A DNA stretch of 64,000 bases, taken from Phycomyces blakesleeanus NRRL 1555(-). Lineage: Eukaryota > Mucoromycota > Mucoromycetes > Mucorales > Phycomycetaceae. The notes under the pieces were generated by a model that was not told the DNA's origin, did no database searches, and saw only the letters and a program-made list of their open reading frames with translations. Positions 46,797 through 64,000 of this stretch are shown here, piece by piece. The stretch is taken from positions 124,001 through 188,000 of the forward strand of contig NW_017265140.1 of the NCBI RefSeq assembly GCF_001638985.1, given 5' to 3'. The position numbers and the translations under genes are program-made. Every line of letters begins with the position of its first letter. Position 1 is the first letter of the stretch.

Positions 46797-48565
46797 GAGT
46801 AGGAAGATGGCTAAAGCTCATTTTTTTTGTTAAAGCGCTCTTATTTGTTTATTGTGACGTATCCTGACATGGAAGATGAATGTCACATGTATCTCTTTAA
46901 GCTCCAATATTAAACTCTCCTTCTTGGCCAGGAGGACACATCAAGTTTGTGGAAATAAGAAATATCGGAAAAGCATTTGTGGCATATCACAAATTGAGCC
47001 TAGAATGTCTATTAATCCTAATAAATGTTTCTATGTTCTATGTACGGAAAAATGAGAATATTGTCATTTACTAGGATATTTCTTCAATTTAATACAAAGG
47101 AAAATATAAGTCAAAATATGATATACCAATTGGTAAAGAGTAGATTAATGTGTTGTGATTTAAATAATGAGCATTAAAGGAAAAGCTTGAAAAAGAAAAC
47201 CATTTATAAAGTTGACAATAAAAAACATTAGACGATCAATATGCAGCATTACTAAACGGCTAGTTTCTAATTTGGTAAGCTCTTATCTTAATGCGGTTAT
47301 AAAGATATGGGCATTTTGATGGTTGTGATATAATTGAAAGCTTAAAAGAATTTATCATTTTGATGTGATCAACAATTAGACTGGAATGTTTATTACACAT
47401 GTGCCATGTATGCAGCAGAATACAGTAAATTACAGTAACAAGATGCAATACAACTTAACATATAGCGTAAAGCCTAATATAATGGCGGGCCAATTGCCCA
47501 TATTTTGCTCCTTATACCAATTGTAGATGTTAAGCTTTTTATGATCTCAGTAACGCTTGAATTTTAATTCGGTAGTCTCTAATATTGAATGTTCTTGAGC
47601 GTAAGTCATGGTTTTCAGTATATGGTCTAGGTTAACTATAATATTATTGATATTGTATACGCATATCCAATACAGATGTTACACATACATATGCAGTGTC
47701 TCTATCTAGAATTTTAGATCAGTCGTTTCCTTTCTATTGGTTGGATCAAAATGAATGTGAAGGGTTGGATTGATGCTAACATTGTCATGTAACGCAAGTC
47801 ATAAGGGCACAATGTTTCCTGGTGAGGCACGATGCTTCAATTTACTAAAAAACCTCAAATCTGAACTTAATATTTATATTCTAATAATTAAATCTGGTTC
47901 CTAAATATTTGCTTTGTCTTTTATAAATAACTTCACTGAAATACAAGATAAGGTAAAGATATTACCTCATTACAAAAGTATTCTTCTGACTATATATACC
48001 TTAGAAAAAAGCACTGTTTTTTCTGTTCAGTCTTATACACAGATTATAGTAGCTAATCTCCATAATGCGAGATCAGTTATTGCTAAGAAAAAAATATCGT
48101 GCCCTTAAGGTCACTAATTTCTTTCTTCTTCTTTTAAATAAAGAATCTTGCTTTGCATTGTAGCCATTAGCCTTTGGGTGACATCATCAGTAGTATCGGA
48201 CTATGTTTTAGCTCAAAATGGGAATATAAACTCCCAGTTAACAACCCATCCTGACGCGTTTAACCCAGACACATACTGTGCTGGTCGGACTGTCGCTTCT
48301 TTTTTTTTTCTCTTTACACTTTCTTTTCTTAATCTGTATTATTCCATTGGTTTATAACTCATTAAAACCTATCGAAATAACAGGTGTGAATAAGTTAATC
48401 ACTCGAAAATTAACCTCATTTGAAGATTAATGTACACATCAGATTCATTGGTCTTTTTTTTCTTTTTCTTTCTTTCTGTTGTTGTTTTCACTGTTGTTTT
48501 TCTTAGAACACCTTTTAACTTTACACGATCCTGGCTATCTTCAATCAATTTACTAGTCTTCAATC
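46797..48565. other. Divergent intergenic region between MARCH5-like gene and RPB7
   Basis: Both genes start here and point away from each other, so the 1.77 kb must hold two promoters. A frame on + at 48142-48360 without an ATG encodes a signal-peptide-like hydrophobic stretch (CIVAISLWVTSSVV) and then QNGNINSQLTTHPDAF; it could be a gene fragment. The last 100 bases are CT-rich and fit the RPB7 leader. Confidence 0.5.
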
Positions 48566-49495
48566 ATGTTCTTTCTGGTATGTTTCCTGAATTCCAGGCG
48601 GGATGACAAAAGAAATTGATCAGTAATTACAGAAAGAGCTTTACCATACAATCACCCTTCATCCGTCTTATTTCGGACCCAACATGCACAGCCAGCTTAA
48701 AGACAAGCTGTATGCTGATGTAGAGGGAACATGTTCCGGAAGATTTGGATATATTATTACTGTGGTATCATTGGTTAACATTGGTAAAGGCAAAATTCTG
48801 CCAGGATCAGGATTGGCCGAATTCAAGGTCAAGTATCAAGCTATTGTATTAAAGCCATATAAAGGAGAAGTATTGGATGCCGTTGTCACAACTGTAAACA
48901 AGGTAACTGGCAATGGCTAAAAACAGTAAATAGAGGAAGCATAAAACAAAGATAAGAAAAAGATGAGTGAGATGTGGCTAACAAAAAAAGGGGGTATTTT
49001 CAGATGGGTTTCTTTGCGGATGTAGGCCCTTTGCAAGTATTCGTTTCAAATCATGTAAGTGAGCCCTTTGAAGCAAATGAAAAGGTAATGTCAATTGAGA
49101 CATAACGCTTAATCTGTGTGGTTCGGCGTGATATTAGTTAATTCCGAATGATATGAGATATGATCCCAACGGAAACCCACCGTGTTACTCTTCTGAAGAT
49201 CAAGTGAGTATTGAATAAGATGGTTGTAAAGGATATCATTCCGTGCTGACTAGGTGGAATTTAAGATGATCCAAAAGGATGTTCAGGTTCGGATCAAACT
49301 AGTAGGAACACGTATCGATGCAACGGAAATTGTAAGTAGTACTATAGAGAACCCTTTCGGGTATTTTTTATCGTTTTATTTGGTGGTCTTGCTGGAAACA
49401 ACTTGGCTGTCCGGTTGGGCTTGTGTTTACTATTTTCTTTAAAGTTTGCCATTGGTACGATCAAAGAAGACTACCTCGGCGTCATCTCTTCTTAA
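48566..49495 (+). CDS. RPB7: DNA-directed RNA polymerase II subunit RPB7
   Basis: Rpb7 forms the stalk of RNA polymerase II with Rpb4 and helps initiation and mRNA export and decay. Six exons (48566-48577, 48633-48902, 49004-49054, 49138-49203, 49254-49331, 49445-49495) give 175 residues, close to the family length of 171-172. The N-terminus [20 protein letters not shown] continues into [20 protein letters not shown], then [20 protein letters not shown] and the characteristic [12 protein letters not shown]. The OB-fold half reads [19 protein letters not shown], with [14 protein letters not shown] and the closing [15 protein letters not shown]. The first coding exon has only 12 bases. The gene converges on INO80. 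Confidence 0.95.
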
Positions 49496-49876
49496 GTTGC
49501 TATCCAAACACAAAAACATACACACATACATACACACAACCATACACACAAACATAAGAGAGATGTCCAAGCCAGCCTTTGTCTGTCTCTCTTGTTTTTG
49601 TACAGCCTCCCTATGCTCAACTGTCTTTATACGAGACTATCAAACATCCACCAGAGCAAGTAGTGACATCTCCATGTAATAAAATAAAACACAAAAAATA
49701 TCAAACCAGGATGAATTAAGACAGGGATGGAGGGAAGTAATGATTATTTTCCCTCTCTGGAATTATATTTAAAAGAAAAAAGAAAGAGAGAGAAGATCGA
49801 TTGATTTGATTGATGGTGAATAATAGGAAGGCAAGGTAGGAGGGGGAAGGGGAGGGTTGTACATTAACGGCTATTT
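49496..49876. other. Convergent spacer between RPB7 and INO80
   Basis: The 3' regions of the two convergent genes meet in 381 bases. The interval contains ACACACAT and CATACACA repeats near 49510-49555 and a purine-rich run near 49765-49860. No gene is visible. Confidence 0.55.
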
Positions 49877-56705
<6,829 letters not shown>

Positions 56706-58263
56706 TACATGAATAAGCAACTACTTGGTGCGCAGATGCAAAGGAAAAAATTCAAGTAGAAGCAGACCAACTGTTTTCCCTCCACACGTTGAGTACGCAC
56801 GTCACTTTGTGACGCCGGCCTTTGAAGAAGAGGTGAACAAATTGCTATATGCACCACACTCCCTGTCGTTTATTACTCCACGGTTTCAGACATCAAAGAG
56901 AAAGCTTTGTTCCATACTTATGAAAGAAAATTAAATATCATTATTAATTTTTTTAATTTTATAAAATCAATTTTTTTGTGCATTTTAAATATAAAAAATA
57001 TTCATTTGATTTATTGTATTTCAATAGATAACTGCTACCAAATCTTATGAATAAATATAGTTGCTTTTTAGCGTTGGTTTGTTTTGGTGTGTATTTTGAT
57101 TTTGGTTCACAGAAACTTGATGAGGCGCAAATTTAGTGTGGACTGATTTGAATGCAAGGGCAATCTTTTTTTCTCTCTCTCTGTCTCAAAGAAGTAGAAC
57201 CCCGTGTACACACACTTTTTATTTGAACTCGGACATTTAAAAAACTCCGACATAAGAGTGTGCTTCCATGGCAACCAAAAAAAAAGTTAGAAAAAAAAAT
57301 AGAAATTTGATCCAAGAATTTCAATGTTTTTTTTACCAGTGATTTTCATTTATTTAAATTAGTATAAAAAATGTATATATATGAATATATGTAAAAGTGA
57401 AAATGAAAGCACTGCTGATTGTTGCCAACATCGTACCCCCGAAAAACTCAAGAGTCAGTCAGACTGCCCAGCGTGCTTTTTGAATTCATTCTGAGTGCGA
57501 TAATGCGGTCCGACAATAGGGGAAATAATTGGCAGACGCTGATAAGAAAATCGAGCACCGGATAAAACATAAGTTTTCATTGTTCAACGCCAGGGCGGTA
57601 TATAAAGATCTATTTTATAGAGACTGAGTTGTGGGTCTTGGATATTTTTATTATTCACAAAAGATTATATGTTTACAGTCTTGCGCCAGAAAAATAAATA
57701 AATAAATAAATTAGGTTATATCAGGCAAGTATTTATGGTTATTTGTGTTAATTTTGGGAAGAAGTAGTATCAAGCTGAAACTAATAATTTGTTTTTACTA
57801 GTAACAGTAACATATCCCTTTGGCTGTGTTGCCTCAGTCCTCAATTTCTTAAAGGAAAATAAACGAATAAAAGAAAAAGGAAGTAAAGAAATAAAGAAAT
57901 AAGAACAATAGAAAACGGAAGAAGGAATAAAAAGAAAATCTTTAACCTCTGTACTTCTATATATGACAAGCCACGTAATTGTTCTGTACACATTACTGAG
58001 AAGGCTATGTAATATTGATGTATGAGTAAGCAGCTGTTTTTCAAATTGTTTAGGCTGTGGAAAACCTTGTCTTTTGCTCCCTGTAAGTAGCCTACCCACC
58101 CACTCATTCACTACGCCCACCAATTCACCCTTCTCTGCCTTTTTGTTGGATTTGTCATATACCAGTCACAGATTGCACCATTTTGAAAGCAAAAAGAATT
58201 TCTTTTTAAACCCAAGGGTTGTTTTTGAATGCCAGTACTTCTTTATCCTCCTTTAACCTCAAA
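56706..58263. other. Divergent intergenic region between INO80 and GCLM
   Basis: Two promoters pointing outward share 1.56 kb. A (AAAT)n run lies at about 57691-57711, and CT-rich leader sequence precedes GCLM. A 69-codon frame at 56725-56934 on + has no recognisable motif. Nothing else is supported. Confidence 0.55.
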
Positions 58264-59448
58264 ATGCCAGCACAACAAGTTCCTCACAAGCTCAGCTTAC
58301 CAGACCTCCAGCAGCTGGTCCTTTACACAGGAAATCTTATGCGTACTAGCCTCGCAAGCCGCACAAAGGAATTGAACAAACAACCCAATGCAGAGGTACA
58401 GACTACCCTGATAAATAGACGAAATCGAGAGGCTGATACATTTATAAATTAGTTAGTTCACGCTGTCGACGATACCCTGAGACTGCTTATGGACAGCCCT
58501 GGTGCTCCATCATATCGCTATTACACAGAACACGGACTACTTGAAGTACCAGACCTTCGACAGAGCAGTAGAATACCAGCAGAGGACAGAAATGATGTGC
58601 AGGTCACAGGTCAGCAGAAATCTATAGACTATTTTTCCCGACACACCAATCTATCCAACTAACCTCGATAGCTTCCTCCAATTAGCCAAACTATTCTATC
58701 TTTCCGAGAATACACAACACGTCTATCCACCCATTCATGTCGATGCTGCAGTAAACCATTTACAGAAATTGCTGGGTGTATCTACTATTGACACCTTCCT
58801 TGTCTCATTTGCCGGTGACCATTCTCTAAAAAACACATGCCAGGCCTGGAGTGCACTTGAGACATATCAGCAGCAAGGTGTCATTGGCCGACTGGGTGTA
58901 TCTGACTTTTCTGCACAAAATATTGATGAAATTTTGACAAACAAGAGTATAAAAGTAAAGCCTTCAATTAATCAAATCAACGTTGGATCATGCTGTGACA
59001 TGCCAAAGGAAACTATTGAACATGCAAAGCGTAATGGGATTGAATTACTGCACAACAGTGACAGTGCAGGTAAATCGAGATTTGGGCTTGAGCTTGTTTT
59101 ATATTTATATATAAATATAAATATTATAAATACTTTTCAACCAAAAATCTAATATTATTATTCTTATTATTTTTAATATTTTTAATATATAAGATATTCT
59201 ATCTACCGAGGAGCTTAGTAAGTTATTGTCCAGCAGAGCAGTGGTACCAAAGACAACTACAGTGACCCCACGCTGGGTAATCAAATATCACGTATTTGTC
59301 CAGTGTCGTAGTGTAGTTGCAGACAAAGGGTAAGTAGCATAGATATATAGATTTTTTTTTTAAAAAAAAATTATTATTATTTTGATTTTTGGTTTTACTT
59401 ATACTGTAAATGAACTGTAGATATATTGTAATGGGAGATGCTCTTTGA
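58264..59448 (+). CDS. GCLM: Glutamate-cysteine ligase modifier (regulatory) subunit
   Basis: The modifier subunit binds the catalytic subunit of glutamate-cysteine ligase and lowers its feedback inhibition in glutathione synthesis. It has an aldo/keto reductase-like fold without enzymatic activity. Exon 1 (58264-58395) begins MPAQQVPHKLSLPDLQQL and includes LYTGNLMRTS. A 57-base intron (58396-58452) with an in-frame stop separates it from LVHAVDDTLRLLMD. A second intron joins DVQVT to AKLFYLSEN. The central part reads VNHLQKLLGVSTIDTFLVSF, then VIGRLGVSDFSAQNIDEI and the family signature KPSINQINVGSCCDMPKE, followed by AKRNGIELLHNSDS. The last exons give WVIKYHVFVQCRSVVADKG and YIVMGDAL before the TGA at 59446-59448. 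These match the human modifier subunit in order and spacing. Confidence 0.9.
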
Positions 59449-59703
59449 TCGACTGCGTAATGAGACACAGATAGAAGCGGTGCTACCATCGGGCACACGT
59501 GTGATTAATGATCCACTGTAGAACATCAACTTACAAACAAACCAAACTCAAATTGCAATTAATATATTATTTTGAAAACAAAACAAAAAAAAAAGAAAGG
59601 GAGAGAAGGCTAGTGAGAGAAAGAGTGAGTGAGCGAGCAAGAAAGAAAAAGAGAGAGAGAGATATAGAGAAAGAAAAGTTTAATGGCGGGATATTTATTT
59701 TTT

Positions 59704-60600
<897 letters not shown>

Positions 60601-60991
60601 AGTTCGGTTTGTTTACAAGAGTGGATGTAATAATTCTTGTCGAGGATTAAACGTATATAAGCTCTAAAGGCGACTGAGATGCGAAAAAAGCTGAATATAA
60701 TGAGGGTAACCCAGGGCTGGTGGGGTTAAAGGAGGTAAAGGGGAGAAGAGATGAAGAGATGAAGAGAGGGAAAGTTGGAGAGAGGGATGGTGTCCAAAAG
60801 GCGCAAAAGGGAGGAGAACACACTTTGGTGTGAGTGAGCGAGCACCGTTGGGTATTTACACATAAATTGATATTCCGCGTGAAAATTGGCACCAGCAATT
60901 TGGTGTTGGAACTGCACCGCGATTTTCAGTATTTACGCTTTTTTCGACTCCAAAATTGCGCTTCTTCTTGCAAGTATTGTGTGTGTATGCG

Positions 60992-61013
60992 TTTTTTTTT
61001 TTTTTTTTTTTTT
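60992..61013 (+). repeat. T22 homopolymer upstream of RAC1
   Basis: An uninterrupted run of 22 T lies 392 bases upstream of the RAC1 start, which on the coding strand is a poly-A tract. Such tracts exclude nucleosomes in fungal promoters. Its exact length may be unreliable in sequencing. Confidence 0.9.
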
Positions 61014-63020
61014 CAAATGAACTTTCAAACCATTTACGCTATCTGGATTATGTATGGCCTTTACCCCTCTACTCTCTATCTATATGTATATTAGAATTAT
61101 AATAGAAAAATTATACATACACAATATTTGAATAAAGTCTTTTCGTTACAATCATGGAAATGGCTCATTCACCCATTCACTTTGGATGAGAATAATACTA
61201 TCACGGATGTGTTACTGTATCTGGGCTACTTACTGTGTCTTTTCCCGTCCCTTTAGATCCTCTCTACTTCTCCCCTTACACCTTTGAGTTTTCTTTCGCT
61301 CATTACAATTGCAAAGGTTGTGAAAATAGGACAATTAAACAATTGAATGCCAGATACTTCCCAAGCTCTCGGTCAAACCAATACCTTTTCTTTCTCTCTC
61401 TCTCTGCTTGACTTCAATCCTTTTTTTCTTCTTCTTTTGCTGTAGAAATAAGGATCCTTTGGTATAATTTATATATATGTATGTATATTAAGATAATGTT
61501 TTGTCTAGATTGAAATCTAATTTGAATATCTTTGTCATTACCATTCTTACAACTTTTGTTCTTCATACTGCTTTCCAAATCTTTCTTTCTTTCTCTCTCA
61601 GACTTAGTAGTCGTGTGTCCTGATGCAGGTCGTTTGAATTCAGTAAATAATATCGACTCTATCGTAAGTATTTATGCAAGTAATCAATATAGAAGCAGCA
61701 GTAATAAAAGTAGTTGTAGAAAAGGAAGAAGAAAAAGAAGCATAACAAAAAAAATATTAAAAGACAAAATATCTTGATCCTAATCCATTTTACCTGTTAA
61801 TTGTTACTTTTTTTTTGGTATTTATTGGTCGGCTACAGTAAAAAACACTGAGAGATTGGCTTAATACGCATGAAGCTTTGTATTACAATATTTATATGAG
61901 AGAGAAAAGGTAAAAGAAAAAAGAAAGATACTAGGAGAAAAACTACTCCAAGAAACGCCTTATCACCACAAGTGCTGTTAATTGTTACTTGTTACATTTA
62001 TTCTTAATAATCCTTTATCTATCATATATTCTCTCTGTATCTTTGTATTGAGTACTCCCCTGCTCACCTTATTTTTTTATTTATTTACAGTCTGGTATGT
62101 TTGAACAATCGCGATAGTTTTAAAACTTTATTTCACTACGGATCATCCCAAAGCATACCGTTGTTTTTTGTCCACTTGTAACCGTTATATAGGCTAGAGT
62201 ATTTATCGCAGACACATTTATATTTTATATCTAACTTTGGTTTCTTCTCTTTCTTAGTATTTTTTTATAGCAGCACCTATTCTTTAATTAATTACTCTTG
62301 GTAAATTTGAAAACTAGATTTTATACTAGATTTTTTCTTTAGTCTAAATAAGAATGATGTATGTGTATGTATGTGATTCAGTAAAAGTAAAATGCTTTTT
62401 GATCGTTCTCCTTATTAAATGTCTTGCTCGATGCTTTTACTTTTTGTGTTGATACAGAACTCGTTACTTGGGCTTTAGTAAATGTCGTAAAAATGTATTT
62501 ATACTGACAAATGAGGCCTCTTTGATCGATTGATTGCATAATGTATTTTATTTTTATTTACAATAATAGGTTTTGACTACAACTGTTCAATTAAATCAAG
62601 AAAACCTAGCGGTTAAAACAAATGGTCGATAAAATGATATACAAAATATGGTGAAGCATATTCAATCCACATCGGATTGTTAATCATTTACCTGGTAGAA
62701 GAGACACGGTAATCATAAAGTGAAATATCTAACTCTATACTGTGCGGAAAAAAAAACAAATGAATTTCTTTGTCTAGAAATATTCAGCAGTCTGAAGGTT
62801 GAAAAAGCAAAATATGGCAATGTTTCTATGCATATTCTAAACAGGATCTATTTATCATTACTTTCTTCCACTTTCACATTCATTCTCACTATCATTAGCA
62901 TTATCGCCATTGCTTTTGGTAAATAAACGTATGATGATGTGTATTATAGTGGCAGTTAACCTTTTGAGATTTTGGTACTTATTTTGTTTTGTTTTATTGA
63001 AGGAAGGTGTAAAAAAAAAA

Positions 63021-63084
63021 GGGGGAGAGGGGGTTGGAAAGGGAAGAAAAAGTGAAAGGTGAAAAGGGGGGGAGAAGGGGGGGG
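63021..63084 (+). repeat. G-rich block with quadruplex potential
   Basis: Five runs of G, of 5, 5, 3, 7 and 8 bases, fall within 64 bases and are separated by purine-rich spacers. This is unusual in such AT-rich DNA and meets the simple quadruplex rule for closely spaced G runs. Confidence 0.7.
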
Positions 63085-64000
63085 CCGAGTGAGGACATGA
63101 TTTGTGATAATAAACTGAAAGAGAAGACAAGAATTGTGTCAAAGAAGAGTAAAGAAAACTCAAAAGAAGTTAATAACTAGAAGGATATTGTAATACCATT
63201 TGTAATGGTCATACATATTTTGTACTTTTTTGAATAGATTTGTGAGATTCTTGGCTATCGTTTGTGAATTTGAATATTAGGTGTTCACATGTAGCCATTT
63301 CCACATGCACAGATGTATTTAATTGTACTTAATTGTTCCGTTTGGCTTTCTTCATTTCTTTACTGATTTGAAATTTTGCTTTCGTTTTCCTTTTGTATTC
63401 CTAACCACCAAGTCATGTTTTATTCAAACTTACTAGACCAACTAAACGTCTTTATTATTAGGAGTAAAGCAGAAAATAGGAGACCATAAATCAATAGAAT
63501 AATTCTGCCATATCTTTATGCACAAAGAACATGAATCCAACACTCTCTAAAGAACCTTTTTATTTATTTACTATCTTTTCTTTCTTTCTCCTACTCATCC
63601 TCATCCTAAACCTCATCCTCAACATAATACTCCTCATTTATTGACCTTAATAATAATAATAAATATTTTATTTTTATTATTGAACCAACTCCTTGTTCAG
63701 CAGTACTGATCATGCCACCAAGAAGTTCCATTATATATGTTTTTTGATCCTCCTAAAATCATCACCAAGCCAGCCTGCATTGCATTCACAATTAACATAA
63801 AAACTCTTTTAAGCTTTTTCTCTTAATAGTTTGCTTTATTTTATTTCAAGAAGATCTAACCAGCTATCTGACTCTCTAAACCTATCTTTCATTCTTTCTC
63901 TTTTTTTTTCCTTTCCTTTGTTTAATTCTTAACAACCACAATAATCAGAATAGTAATATAACGAAAGTTAAATGAACTACTCTCACAGTTTATTAGTCTA

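Larger units (their letters stand above)
60601..64000. other. Region right of RAC1 without a supported gene
   Basis: The first part must hold the RAC1 promoter and leader. Open frames are below 105 codons and without motifs. Two compositional features are noted separately: a T22 run and a G-rich block. A 42-codon frame on - at 63606-63731 with an acidic end (NEEYYVEDEV) may be the last exon of a gene beyond the right edge. The final 450 bases are rich in CT runs. Confidence 0.5.

Noticed and set aside
58264..58452. GCLM read as a pseudogene because of the TAG after 62 codons
   Set aside because: A GT/AG intron with a CTGAT branch-like site removes the stop and restores family sequence in phase, so the gene is intact.

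Overview
The window reads as a chromosomal segment of a Mucoromycota fungus, most likely a member of the Mucorales. The basis is an AT-rich background, protein genes split by many short introns with clear GT/AG ends and CT[A/G]A[C/T]-like branch sites, a strongly codon-biased glycolytic gene, and fungal housekeeping orthologues (END3, IMP1, ISM1, INO80 with a DBINO domain). Relics of DDE and CACTA transposons of types I know from Mucorales also fit. This is an identification by recognition only; no database search was possible.

Layout. 0.4-3.5 kb: LSM6 and the class II aldolase FBA1, both on +. 6.1-8.4 kb: a graveyard of two different, badly decayed Tc1/IS630-type transposases on -. 10.3-15.6 kb: a Golgi-type protein O-fucosyltransferase-like gene and a GYP7/TBC1D15-type Rab GAP on +. 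16.2-21.9 kb: a tRNA-Leu(CAA) gene, then a CACTA-like element with a broken Tnp2-type transposase, then a nearly intact 1.35 kb Tc1 element with terminal inverted repeats and a TA duplication. 24.5-26.3 kb: a three-RRM protein of the Nam8/TIA1 type. 28.5-34.3 kb: two mitochondrial genes, IMP1 (-) and the mitochondrial isoleucyl-tRNA synthetase ISM1 (+), diverging from a 114 bp shared promoter. 34.9-37.3 kb: a HAD phosphatase and END3, convergent with no base between their stop codons. 37.7-46.8 kb, all on -: ribosomal protein eL36, a KCTD9-like BTB/pentapeptide protein, aspartyl aminopeptidase, and a RING-CH protein resembling mitochondrial MARCH5. 48.6-60.6 kb: RPB7 (+), INO80 (-), the glutamate-cysteine ligase modifier subunit (+) and the Rho GTPase RAC1 (-). 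The last 3.4 kb holds no gene I can support.

The genes are mostly independent housekeeping loci. Loose functional themes are mitochondria (IMP1, ISM1, MARCH5-like), membrane traffic and actin (GYP7-like, END3, RAC1) and nuclear gene expression (LSM6, RPB7, INO80, RRM protein). I saw no gene cluster that forms a new defence, biosynthetic or mobile system. The least ordinary items are the CACTA terminus with hairpin and subterminal repeats, the transition-type stop codons in both transposases, the shared mitochondrial promoter, the zero-gap convergent pair, and the fungal MARCH5- and KCTD9-like proteins.
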